Origin: Shimia_B sp038525525
GTDB taxonomy: Bacteria; Pseudomonadota; Alphaproteobacteria; Rhodobacterales; Rhodobacteraceae
Reading direction: 5' to 3'
DNA length: 64,000 bases
Assembly: GCA_038525525.1 (NCBI GenBank)
Contig: JBCBHO010000004.1
Span: 124,001-188,000, forward strand
In this document: positions 50,984 through 61,708 of the stretch, piece after piece
Layout: the number at the start of each line of letters is the position of its first letter
How positions within the stretch are numbered: position 1 is the stretch's first letter
Translations under genes and position numbers: made by a program
Notes under the pieces: generated by a model
Database searches by the model: none
What the model saw: only the letters and a program-made list of their open reading frames with translations
What the model was told of the DNA's origin: nothing

Positions 50984-52804
50984 ATGGACCTGCGCAACAT
51001 CGCCATCATCGCCCACGTCGATCATGGCAAGACGACCCTCGTGGATGAACTCCTGAAGCAATCCGGGGCCTTCCGGGAAAACCAGGCCGTGGCCGAGCGG
51101 GCCATGGATTCCAACGATCTCGAACGCGAGCGCGGGATCACCATCCTCGCCAAGGCCACGAGCGTGGAGTGGCACGAGACGCGGATCAACATCGTCGATA
51201 CGCCTGGCCACGCCGATTTCGGCGGTGAGGTGGAGCGCATTCTGTCCATGGTGGACGGGGTCGTGCTCCTGGTGGATGCCGCCGAGGGCCCGATGCCGCA
51301 GACGAAATTCGTGACCTCGAAGGCGCTCGCGCTCGGGCTGCGGCCCATCGTTGTCCTGAACAAGGTCGACAAGCCCGATGCCGAGCCCGACCGCGCGCTC
51401 GACGAGGTGTTCGACCTTTTCGTGGGCCTCGGCGCGTCCGACGAGCAGCTCGATTTCCCCGTCCTCTATGCCTCCGGGCGCTCCGGCTGGGCCGATGCGG
51501 AGCTCGACGGACCAAGGCAGGACCTCTCCGCCCTCTTCGATCTCGTGGTGGCCCATGTTCCGCCCCCCGCGCAACAGGCACGGAAGGAAGAGCCATTCCG
51601 GATGCTGGCGACGACGCTCGGCGCCGATCCCTTCATCGGGCGCATCCTGACGGGCCGCGTGGAAAGCGGGACCCTCACACCGGGGGAGACGATAAAGGCG
51701 CTCTCGCGCAAGGGCGACCGAATCGAACAGTTCCGCTGCACGAAGATCCTCGCCTTCCGCGGGCTCGGGCAGCAGCCCATCGAGCGGGCGGAAGCCGGCG
51801 ACATCGTCACGCTGGCCGGCATGACCAAGGCCACCGTGGCCGATACGCTCTGCGCCACCGACGTGGACGCGGCCCTGCCCGCACAGCCCATCGACCCGCC
51901 GACGATCTCGGTGACCTTCGGGATCAACGACTCGCCACTCGCGGGCCGCGACGGAAAGAAGGTCCAATCGCGCGTAATCCGGGAGCGGCTCATGAAGGAA
52001 GCCGAACAGAACGTCGCGATCCGCGTGGAAGACACGCCCGGCGGCGAGGCCTTCAACGTCTCCGGCCGGGGCGAGCTTCAGATGGGCGTGCTCATCGAGA
52101 ACATGCGGCGCGAGGGCTTCGAGCTCTCCATCGCGCGTCCTCAGGTGATCCTGCGCGACGTCGACGGCCAGCGCATGGAGCCTGTCGAAGAGGTCACCAT
52201 CGACGTCGATGACGAGTATTCAGGCACGGTGATCGAAAAGCTCACCGGCAGCCGCAAGGGTGACCTCGTGGAGATGCGGCCCGCCGGCACCGGCAAGACG
52301 CGCCTCATCGCCCATGTCCCGTCTCGCGGGCTCATCGGCTATCACGGCGAGTTTCTTACCGACACACGCGGCACGGGCGTGCTGAACCGCGTCTTTCACA
52401 CCTGGGCGCCCTATAAGGGCACGATCCCCGGGCGCCGCGCGGGCGTCCTCATCTCCATGGAAAGCGGGGTCTCGGTGGCTTACGCGATCTGGAACCTCGA
52501 AGACCGCGGGCGCTTCTTCATCGGCGCGCAGGAGGACGTCTACCAGGGCATGATCCTGGGCGAGCACAGCCGCGAGAACGATCTCGAGGTGAACCCGCTC
52601 AAGGGCAAGAAGCTCACCAATATCCGCGCTGCGGGCTCGGATGAGAACGTGCGCCTGACGACGCCGGTGAAAATGAGCCTAGAGGAGGCCATCGCCTATA
52701 TCGACGACGACGAACTCGTCGAGGTGACGCCAAACGCCATCCGCCTCCGCAAACGCTTCCTCGACCCCCACGAGCGCAAGCGCCAGGCCCGCGCGGCCAG
52801 CTGA
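50984..52804 (+). CDS. typA: Ribosome-associated GTPase TypA/BipA
   Basis: This 606-aa translational GTPase has G1 AHVDHGKTTL, G2 RERGITILAK, G3 DTPGHADFGGEVER and G4 NKVDKPDA, then EF-G-like domains with SGRGELQMGVLIENMRREGFEL and the BipA-specific C-terminal part with GKKLTNIRAAGSDENVRL. It binds ribosomes under stress and assists assembly. AGCCTCCTCCC upstream provides GGAG-like pairing. It converges with alaS. Confidence 0.96.
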   Translation: MDLRNIAIIAHVDHGKTTLVDELLKQSGAFRENQAVAERAMDSNDLERERGITILAKATSVEWHETRINIVDTPGHADFGGEVERILSMVDGVVLLVDAAEGPMPQTKFVTSKALALGLRPIVVLNKVDKPDAEPDRALDEVFDLFVGLGASDEQLDFPVLYASGRSGWADAELDGPRQDLSALFDLVVAHVPPPAQQARKEEPFRMLATTLGADPFIGRILTGRVESGTLTPGETIKALSRKGDRIEQFRCTKILAFRGLGQQPIERAEAGDIVTLAGMTKATVADTLCATDVDAALPAQPIDPPTISVTFGINDSPLAGRDGKKVQSRVIRERLMKEAEQNVAIRVEDTPGGEAFNVSGRGELQMGVLIENMRREGFELSIARPQVILRDVDGQRMEPVEEVTIDVDDEYSGTVIEKLTGSRKGDLVEMRPAGTGKTRLIAHVPSRGLIGYHGEFLTDTRGTGVLNRVFHTWAPYKGTIPGRRAGVLISMESGVSVAYAIWNLEDRGRFFIGAQEDVYQGMILGEHSRENDLEVNPLKGKKLTNIRAAGSDENVRLTTPVKMSLEEAIAYIDDDELVEVTPNAIRLRKRFLDPHERKRQARAAS

Positions 52805-52901
52805 TCCAAAGGTGCCGCTGACGCGGCGCGATTTTTCTGGTGCGCCGATCAGAGGGCGCGTGCGCTGCAACGCCGCGCGCCTGATCTAGGGCGGGATTGC
52901 G

Positions 52902-52932
52902 TGCCTCCGGCGGAGGTACAGGGCACAAAGAA
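52902..52932 (+). repeat. Copy of the CCTCCGGCGGAGGTAC...AAAGAAG element
   Basis: TGCCTCCGGCGGAGGTACA then GGGCACAAAGAAG matches the copy at 63273-63304 in nearly every base. Here its second half forms one arm of a long hairpin (52913-52966). Confidence 0.6.
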
Positions 52933-52966
52933 GACACGGCCCGTTTTCTTTGTGCAGATGTACCTC
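52913..52966. terminator. Long hairpin between convergent typA and alaS
   Basis: GAGGTACA (52913-52920) pairs with TGTACCTC (52959-52966), and GCACAAAGAA (52923-52932) pairs with TTCTTTGTGC (52946-52955). A small internal loop (2 and 3 nt) separates them. The stem extends three more pairs inward. It sits between two converging genes and can fold on either strand, so a shared 3' end hairpin is likely. Confidence 0.7.
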
Positions 52967-52999
52967 GGGGAGTTCGAGGGGCTGGCCCCTCGATCCCGC

Positions 53000-55657
<2,658 letters not shown>

Positions 55658-55791
55658 GGGCGGCCTCGGAAATTGGCGTCAGGGGCGGACATATCCCCCG
55701 CCTCACTGGCTGTCCACGCGCATCCAAACACGACGTGCTGATTTCGCGCGATCGCGGCGGGCGCCGCAAAGTCCCACATGCCCCGCCACAC

Positions 55792-55812
55792 GCCCCGGGC
55801 CTGACCCGGAGC
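55792..55812. repeat. 21-nt palindromic repeat, imperfect copy
   Basis: GCCCCGGG-N5-CCCGGAGC pairs with one mismatch in the 8-bp stem. The loop CCTGA is the same as at 8710. Confidence 0.55.
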
Positions 55813-55864
55813 CTCAGTCATGTATCCTGCGACACCCTTTCTGCAAATTCTCTTGTCGAAAGAG

Positions 55865-55885
55865 GCCCCGGATCAAGTCCGGGGC
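55865..55885. repeat. 21-nt palindromic repeat (GCCCCGGA-N5-TCCGGGGC)
   Basis: A perfect 8-bp stem with loop TCAAG. Stem sequence is identical to the copy at 8710. It resembles the CCCCGGA-TCAAG-TCCGGGG palindromes common in alphaproteobacterial intergenic DNA. Confidence 0.7.
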
Positions 55886-56004
55886 GGGGCGCGCTCCACA
55901 ATCCCTCTAGTGAAAAAGGGGCAGCCTCACGGCCACCCCCATCTAGATGCTCTCCGCAACGCCCGGTCGCGAGGACATGAGTGCAACCGGCCGTCTGCCG
56001 GCGA

Positions 56005-57090
56005 TCAGGCCTCGAGCACGTCGTCCTCGCCCTCTTCCTTCTCCGCGCCCGGGGGCATGTCGAAATCGAGCCCGTGGGAGGCGCGGATCTTGTCCTCGAT
56101 CTCGTAGGCGATGCGGCTGTTCTCTCGAAGGAAGGACTTGGCATTCTCGCGGCCCTGGCCGATGCGCTCGTCGCCGTAGGAGAACCAGGAGCCGGACTTC
56201 TCCACCACCCCCGCCTTGACACCGAGATCGATGAGCTCGCCCATCTTGGAGATGCCCTCGCCGTACATGATGTCGAATTCCACCTGCTTGAAGGGCGGCG
56301 CGACCTTGTTCTTGACGACCTTCACGCGGGTCGTGTTGCCCACGACCTCGTCGCGGTCCTTGATGGCGCCGATGCGGCGGATGTCGAGGCGCACGGAAGA
56401 GTAGAACTTGAGCGCGTTGCCGCCCGTCGTCGTCTCGGGGCTGCCGAACATGACGCCGATCTTCATGCGAATCTGGTTGATGAAGATGACCATGCACTTG
56501 GAGCGCGCGATGGCCGCCGTGAGCTTCCGCATGGCCTGCGACATGAGCCGCGCCTGGAGGCCCGGGGCGCTGTCACCCATGTCGCCCTCGAGCTCCTTCT
56601 GGGGCGTGAGCGCGGCGACCGAGTCCACAACGACCATGCTCACCGCGCCGGAGCGCACGAGCGTCTCCGTGATCTCGAGCGCCTGCTCGCCGGTATCGGG
56701 CTGGGAGATGAGCAGCTCGTCGAGGTCCACGCCGAGCTTCTTGGCATATTGCGGGTCGAGCGCATGCTCGGCGTCCACGAAGGCGCAGACCCCGCCCTTC
56801 TTCTGCTCCTCGGCCACAGCGTGGAGCGTCAGCGTGGTCTTGCCCGAGCTTTCTGGGCCGTAGATCTCCACGATGCGGCCCTTGGGCAGGCCGCCGATGC
56901 CGAGCGCGATGTCGAGCCCGAGGGAGCCCGTGGAGGTCGCCTCGATATCGGCCACCGGGTTGTCGGCGCCGAGCTTCATGATCGAGCCCTTGCCGAACTG
57001 CCGCTCGATCTGCGCGAGCGCGCTGTCGAGGGCCTTCTGGCGGTCTGTATTCCTTTTCGCGTCCATGCTGAGAAGATCCGCTGTTGCCAT
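56005..57090 (-). CDS. recA: Recombinase RecA
   Basis: This 361-aa ATPase has Walker A GPESSGKTT, the RecA stretch MKLGADNPVADIEATSTGSL, VVDSVAALTPQKELEGDMGD (in parts), the DNA-binding loop L2 region MFGSPETTTGGNALKFYSSVRLDIRR (in parts) and an acidic C-terminal tail (EKEEGEDDVLEA). It catalyses strand exchange and LexA self-cleavage. AAGGAG precedes the ATG. An SOS box lies 53 bp upstream. Confidence 0.98.
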   Translation of the reverse strand: MATADLLSMDAKRNTDRQKALDSALAQIERQFGKGSIMKLGADNPVADIEATSTGSLGLDIALGIGGLPKGRIVEIYGPESSGKTTLTLHAVAEEQKKGGVCAFVDAEHALDPQYAKKLGVDLDELLISQPDTGEQALEITETLVRSGAVSMVVVDSVAALTPQKELEGDMGDSAPGLQARLMSQAMRKLTAAIARSKCMVIFINQIRMKIGVMFGSPETTTGGNALKFYSSVRLDIRRIGAIKDRDEVVGNTTRVKVVKNKVAPPFKQVEFDIMYGEGISKMGELIDLGVKAGVVEKSGSWFSYGDERIGQGRENAKSFLRENSRIAYEIEDKIRASHGLDFDMPPGAEKEEGEDDVLEA

Positions 57091-57142
57091 GATTTGGGCT
57101 CCTTATGTCACACACCCTCTGCGGGGCGGCAATGACTGCTTC

Positions 57143-57157
57143 GTTCACCTCTTGTTC
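57143..57157 (-). promoter_or_regulatory. SOS (LexA) box upstream of recA
   Basis: GTTC-ACCTCTT-GTTC is a perfect match to the direct-repeat GTTC-N7-GTTC that alphaproteobacterial LexA binds. It is centred about 60 bp upstream of the recA start, so recA is expected to be damage-inducible. Confidence 0.82.
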
Positions 57158-57285
57158 GCATTTCTATGCGCTCAAAACGGGAACATTTCAATCAAATTCT
57201 ACGCGCTTCCTCTTTGGGCAAAACAGGTTAAAGAGGTCTTACCGGCGGGCGGCGCGCGTGCGCTTTTCTGACGGGGAGGCCGCAA

Positions 57286-57891
57286 ATGCTTGTTTTCTGG
57301 CAGGAAAAATTGGTGCTGTTGGCGCTGCCAAAGACGGGGACCTCCGCGCTGGAAGCCGCGCTGCGCGGGCATGCCGCAGCGGTGTTCGAGAGCCCGCCAG
57401 AGCTCAAGCACGTGCCGCTCTTTCGATACAACCGATTCCTGAAGCCGCTCTTCGGCGTGATCGACGGGGACCGGAAGCTCGAGACGATGGCGCTCGTGCG
57501 CGAACCGGTGGACTGGCTGGGGTCGTGGTACCGGTACCGGAGCCGCTCGGAGCTCGCCGGCCATCCCAACGGCACCTCGGAGATGTCCTTCGATGCCTTC
57601 GTGGCGGGATATCTCGAGGATCCTCGGCCCGGCTTCGCGAATGTAGGCAGCCCGACGAAGTTCCTCTCCAACGGGCAAGGCAAGCGCGCGGTCACGCATC
57701 TCTTCCAGTACGAGCAGCTCCCCCTGGCCGTGGACTTCCTGTCAGGGCGGCTGGGCGTGGAGATCACGCTCGCGCGGCACAACGTCTCCCCTGCGCGGGA
57801 CATGCCTCTTTCACTTGCCCTGCGGCGTCGGCTCGAAGTGGAATGCGCGGAGGAGTTCCATCTGTGGGAGAGCGCGTGCCGCACGCGTTAG
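57286..57891 (+). CDS. Sulfotransferase-fold protein
   Basis: This 201-aa protein has a P-loop-like PAPS-binding stretch LALPKTGTSALEAALRG at residues about 12-28 and a second site LVREPVDWLGSWYRYR near residue 70, as in the sulfotransferase family 3'-phosphate-binding motif. It is short for a sulfotransferase and lacks a clear C-terminal acceptor domain. GGGGAGG lies before ATG. It is divergent from recA and converges with cckA; the acceptor is unknown. Confidence 0.72.
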   Translation: MLVFWQEKLVLLALPKTGTSALEAALRGHAAAVFESPPELKHVPLFRYNRFLKPLFGVIDGDRKLETMALVREPVDWLGSWYRYRSRSELAGHPNGTSEMSFDAFVAGYLEDPRPGFANVGSPTKFLSNGQGKRAVTHLFQYEQLPLAVDFLSGRLGVEITLARHNVSPARDMPLSLALRRRLEVECAEEFHLWESACRTR

Positions 57892-58019
57892 ACGCGGAAC
57901 GGGTCAGCGACCCTCTCTGCGTTCATGTTCATGTCCCGAATGCACCGTTTGCCTCGTGCGCACCGTGGACCTCACGGCCCGCGACAGGTGCGTCTAACCG
58001 CGCGAGATCTTGCCCTTGC

Positions 58020-60425
58020 TCAGGCCTTCACCTGCGAGACGAGCAGCGCTTCTTCGCCGCCCGGCCACGGAGCCGGACCCGCGAGGGCGCTCTGCACCAC
58101 GCTGGTCAACTCGTTGAGCGAGAATGGCTTTGCCAGGAAGACGGAGTTCGGAATCTCCGCCTGACGTTCGGAGAAGGTCTCCTTGGCGTAGCCCGAGACG
58201 AAGACGACTTTCGTGTTGGGCCGTTCCTGCAGCGCCTCCTGCACCCAGGAAGGGCCGTCTTGACCGGGCATCACCACGTCGGTGACGAAGATGTCCACGG
58301 AGACGTCGGCATCCTTTAGAGTATGCAGCGCGGCCTCCGCGCTATCGGCCTCGAGGACGGTGAAGCCGCGGAGGCGGAGCGCGCGGGAGGCGAAGGCGCG
58401 CACGGGCGCCTCATCCTCCACGAGGAGCACCGTGCCCTTGGCGCTGTCGTCCCGCGGCAGCGCGACCTTGGGCGCCGCCGGCAGCTCCACGAGCGTGTCC
58501 GCGCGTGAGACCTGCGGGGCGGCCTTGGCCTCCAGCGCCGGGAAATAAAGGGTGAATGTGGTGCCGAGGCCCGGCGCGGATTCGAGGAAGATGAAGCCGC
58601 CCGATTGCTTGACAATGCCGTAGGCGGTCGAGAGGCCAAGGCCCGTCCCCTCGCCCACCTTCTTGGTGGTGAAGAACGGCTCGAAGATCTGCGCGTGCTT
58701 GTCGGCGGCGATGCCCACGCCCTCGTCTTTAACATGCACGAGGAGATATTCGCCTGCGGGAACGAGGGCGCGCCCGCGCTCGAGCGGCTCGGTGAGCACC
58801 TGCGCCTCCGTGCTGATTCGGATGCGACCGCCGTCTGGCATGGCGTCCCGCGCATTGACCACGAGGTTCATCAGCACCTGCTCGAGCTGCCGTTTGTCCG
58901 CGCGGATCTGGGGCAGCTCGGTGGGGTGATCCTGCTCCAGCGTCACACGCTCCCCCACGAGCCGGTTGAGCAGGTGGCCCATGTCGCTGAGCGTGTCGCG
59001 CATGTCGAGCGCCTCGGGCCGCAGGTTCTGTTTGCGGGAAAAGGCGAGGAGCTGCGAGACGAGGCTCGCCGCGCGGTTGGTGTTCTGGTGAATCTGCATG
59101 AGGTCTGCGTAATCGGCGTCGCTCGCGTCGTGGCGCAGCAGGAGCAGATCGCAATGCCCGGCGATGGCCGTGAGCAGGTTGTTGAAGTCATGGGCTACGC
59201 CGCCGGCGAGCTGCCCGATGGCCTGCATCTTCTGGGACTGTACGAATTGCTTTTCGAGGGATTTCAGTTCGGTCGCGTCATTGAGGACCGCGATGATGAC
59301 GGTCTCGCCATCCTCCTTCACGCGGTTGAGCATGACCTGCACGAAGACATCCTCCTCGGCATCGGTCACCTGCAGGAACTCGGGGTGGCCGAGCCCCTTG
59401 CCCGCCGCGGCATCCTCAACCCAGTCGCGCACGGAGCGACCGAGGCTTTCGAGGATGTCGGCCAGATTGGCGCCGACCTTCACGGGCCGCTTCAGGAGCT
59501 CCCGCGCCGGGCGGTTGGTGGCCATGATCTCACCGTCGGCCCCCATCTTGAGGAGTGCCACGGGCAGCTCGTCGAAAAAGCTCCACCCGTCCCGCGCCAC
59601 GTCGGTATCGGGCATCGTGCCGGGCAGCAGGAAGATCTCGCGCCGCCCTCCCGTGGCCTCCACCTCTGCCACGAGGCAGGCGATGGTGCCCTCGGCGCTT
59701 GAGACCTGGTTCATCTGCCCTGAGCGGATCGGCAGGTTGCGAAAGATACGGTCGAGCGATTTCACGCGCCCGCCCACCAGCTTGCGCAGGGCATCGTTCA
59801 TGAAAAGGATCGCGCCCGAGGCAGAGACCGTCATCATCGGCAGGCTCAGCGTCTGCGCGGGGCTGACGCCGGGCGCCACGGGCCCGCGCTCCACGATATC
59901 CTCCAGCCGCCACAGAAAGCTGTCCCGCGTGACCGCATGGACCGCGAGCCGCACATGCCCCCGCCGGGTTACTATATCGTCACGCGCCGCGCCCAGGGTC
60001 ATCGCCTTGTTCTGGAGCCGGAAGAGGATCGGCGCCGGGTTGGCGAAAAGACCAGAGAAACACTCCGCCAGCGACCGCGCCTCCGCCGCGCTGAACCGCT
60101 CGTCGGCAGCGCGGTTGCGCGTCATGATCGCGCCCGAGGCGTCCGTCATCAGGCTCGGCGCGCTGTCGTTCTGCAGGAAGCCGGCGACCGAGCTCACCAT
60201 CGCGCGCTGGCGCCACGCGTACCAGGCCGAGAGCACCTTCACCATGAGCGCCATGGCAAAGAGCGCCGCCGCGCAGACGAGCACTGCGCGCGCGATCTGC
60301 GGCTGGTCGAGGAGAAAGCTGCCGAGCCCGACCATGAAGGCGATGATCATGACGAGGGAGGCCTGCGGTGCGAGCCGTCGAACCAGACGATAAAGCCCTG
60401 ATTTCTTCTTCAATTTTATCGGCAC
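58020..60425 (-). CDS. cckA: Hybrid sensor histidine kinase CckA
   Basis: This roughly 801-aa hybrid kinase starts the CckA-ChpT-CtrA relay. It has two membrane segments near the N-terminus (ASLVMIIAFMVGLGSFLL and ARAVLVCAAALFAMALMV), two or three PAS regions and the HisKA stretch GQLAGGVAHDFNNLLTAIAGH with the phospho-His near residue 412. A HATPase domain (GEGTGLGLSTAYGIVKQ) and a C-terminal receiver with FVTDVVMPGQDG follow. All candidate starts are non-ATG. GTG at 60425 was chosen because GGGG lies before it and a CtrA box lies upstream; a TTG at 60521 would add 32 residues across that box. Confidence 0.88.
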   Translation of the reverse strand: MPIKLKKKSGLYRLVRRLAPQASLVMIIAFMVGLGSFLLDQPQIARAVLVCAAALFAMALMVKVLSAWYAWRQRAMVSSVAGFLQNDSAPSLMTDASGAIMTRNRAADERFSAAEARSLAECFSGLFANPAPILFRLQNKAMTLGAARDDIVTRRGHVRLAVHAVTRDSFLWRLEDIVERGPVAPGVSPAQTLSLPMMTVSASGAILFMNDALRKLVGGRVKSLDRIFRNLPIRSGQMNQVSSAEGTIACLVAEVEATGGRREIFLLPGTMPDTDVARDGWSFFDELPVALLKMGADGEIMATNRPARELLKRPVKVGANLADILESLGRSVRDWVEDAAAGKGLGHPEFLQVTDAEEDVFVQVMLNRVKEDGETVIIAVLNDATELKSLEKQFVQSQKMQAIGQLAGGVAHDFNNLLTAIAGHCDLLLLRHDASDADYADLMQIHQNTNRAASLVSQLLAFSRKQNLRPEALDMRDTLSDMGHLLNRLVGERVTLEQDHPTELPQIRADKRQLEQVLMNLVVNARDAMPDGGRIRISTEAQVLTEPLERGRALVPAGEYLLVHVKDEGVGIAADKHAQIFEPFFTTKKVGEGTGLGLSTAYGIVKQSGGFIFLESAPGLGTTFTLYFPALEAKAAPQVSRADTLVELPAAPKVALPRDDSAKGTVLLVEDEAPVRAFASRALRLRGFTVLEADSAEAALHTLKDADVSVDIFVTDVVMPGQDGPSWVQEALQERPNTKVVFVSGYAKETFSERQAEIPNSVFLAKPFSLNELTSVVQSALAGPAPWPGGEEALLVSQVKA

Positions 60426-60472
60426 GCGCGGCCCCTGCCCAGATTCGCTGGGTTCAGAAAACGTTGAAATCT

Positions 60473-60487
60473 TTAACGACCCCTTAA
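60473..60487 (-). promoter_or_regulatory. CtrA-type box before cckA
   Basis: On the minus strand TTAA-GGGGTCG-TTAA is a perfect TTAA-N7-TTAA CtrA recognition pattern. It lies about 48 bp upstream of the GTG chosen for cckA and downstream of the rsmB-like gene end, consistent with CtrA feedback on its own kinase. Confidence 0.6.
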
Positions 60488-60534
60488 GCGAAGCCGATCC
60501 CGCCCGAAAAATCAACTTCAAGTTGAGCTATCGC

Positions 60535-61680
60535 TCACAAACCCTCGAACACGGCGAGATAAAACCCGTCGCACCCCTCCAGCGGCGTGAACTGCCGCGT
60601 GCGCGTCGGCGGGCGACCGAACTCTGCCGTGAGCCACCGGGCCTGCGCCCCGTTCTCGGCGGGCAGGAGCGAGCACGTCATGTAGGCCAGCGTACCGCCG
60701 GGGCGGACATGGGCGCGGGCCGCCGTCAGGATCTGCTGCTGGGTGGCCACGAGCGAGGCGAGGTCATCGGGTGTCAGCGACCACTTGTTGCCCGGCGCGC
60801 GTCGCCACGCGCCAGAGCCCGAACAGGGCACGTCGCAGACCACGAGATCGAAGTGCCCGGTGACCTGCCCGGGCATGGCGATGGTCTGCCCGGCCCGCTT
60901 GGCGCGCGCGGGGAGATCAGCCATGCGCTTCGGCTCGGCGTCATGGGCGCTCACGCGGAGCCCGCGCGCCGCGAGCGCGAGTGCCTTGCCCCCACCGCCC
61001 GCGCAGTAGTCGAGCGCCGTCTGCCCGGGGGCCGTCTCGAGGGACGCCAGCGCCATCTGCGGCCCCAGATCCTGCAGCTCTGCCCCGCCCTCGGCCAAAA
61101 GGCGATGCTGGGCGAGCTGGCGCGTGCGCTCCGTGATCCGCACCGCGCCGGGGCAGTCGGGATGCGGCTCGGGCCCGTGGCCCGCCTCCGCGAGCTCTGC
61201 CAGTGCCTGCGCCTGCCGGGCCGGATCATCGAGCCGCAGCCAGACCGGTGCGCGGTGCCGCAGCGCCTCCGCGATCTGATGGGCTTCAGGATAGGCCTCG
61301 GAGAGCGTCTGCCAGATCCAGGGTTGAAGATCGGCGCGCGTGGCGGATGAGAGTTGATCAAAAGGCGAAAGCGCCCCCTCACCGGGCCCCAGCGGTGCGG
61401 GCGCGTAGGGGCCCTGCCCGAAGATCTCCGCCTCGGGCGTGCCTTCTTGCGCAAGGTAGCCGCGCAAGAGCGCGCGGCCCGACGTGCCGCCCCCCATGGC
61501 CGCGCAGGAGGCGCGCCGCCGGAAGATGGAAAAGACGAGGTCCCGGATCGCGGCGCGATCCTTTGAGCCGGCGAAGCGATGGCCTCGCGTCCAACTGAGA
61601 AGCGCGGGCTCAAGCGCAGCGCCCGCCGTGATGGCGTCGAGGATCTCGATGGCCGCCTGCGCCCGGGCCGCGGGGGTCAT
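60535..61680 (-). CDS. RsmB family rRNA cytosine-C5 methyltransferase
   Basis: This 381-aa protein has an N-terminal helical NusB-like/RNA-binding part and a C-terminal SAM-dependent fold. The SAM motif is DYCAGGGGKALALAARG, motif IV with one catalytic Cys is CDVPCSGSGAWRR and motif VI with the second is YMTCSLLPAENG. It fits the NOL1/NOP2/Sun (RsmB-like) group that methylates cytosine in rRNA or tRNA; the exact target is not known. It follows guaB by 28 bp on the same strand. Confidence 0.88.
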   Translation of the reverse strand: MTPAARAQAAIEILDAITAGAALEPALLSWTRGHRFAGSKDRAAIRDLVFSIFRRRASCAAMGGGTSGRALLRGYLAQEGTPEAEIFGQGPYAPAPLGPGEGALSPFDQLSSATRADLQPWIWQTLSEAYPEAHQIAEALRHRAPVWLRLDDPARQAQALAELAEAGHGPEPHPDCPGAVRITERTRQLAQHRLLAEGGAELQDLGPQMALASLETAPGQTALDYCAGGGGKALALAARGLRVSAHDAEPKRMADLPARAKRAGQTIAMPGQVTGHFDLVVCDVPCSGSGAWRRAPGNKWSLTPDDLASLVATQQQILTAARAHVRPGGTLAYMTCSLLPAENGAQARWLTAEFGRPPTRTRQFTPLEGCDGFYLAVFEGL

Positions 61681-61708
61681 TTCACGTGAGCTCCGGCGAT
61701 CACCGCGT

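Larger units (their letters stand above)
55658..56004. other. Intergenic region between recA and alaS
   Basis: These 347 bases hold no supported gene. They contain two copies of the 21-nt palindromic repeat (55792-55812 and 55865-55885) and a short CCGGC/GCCGG hairpin just past the recA stop near 55988-56002. A separate alaS promoter is expected here but I could not locate one with confidence. Confidence 0.6.
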
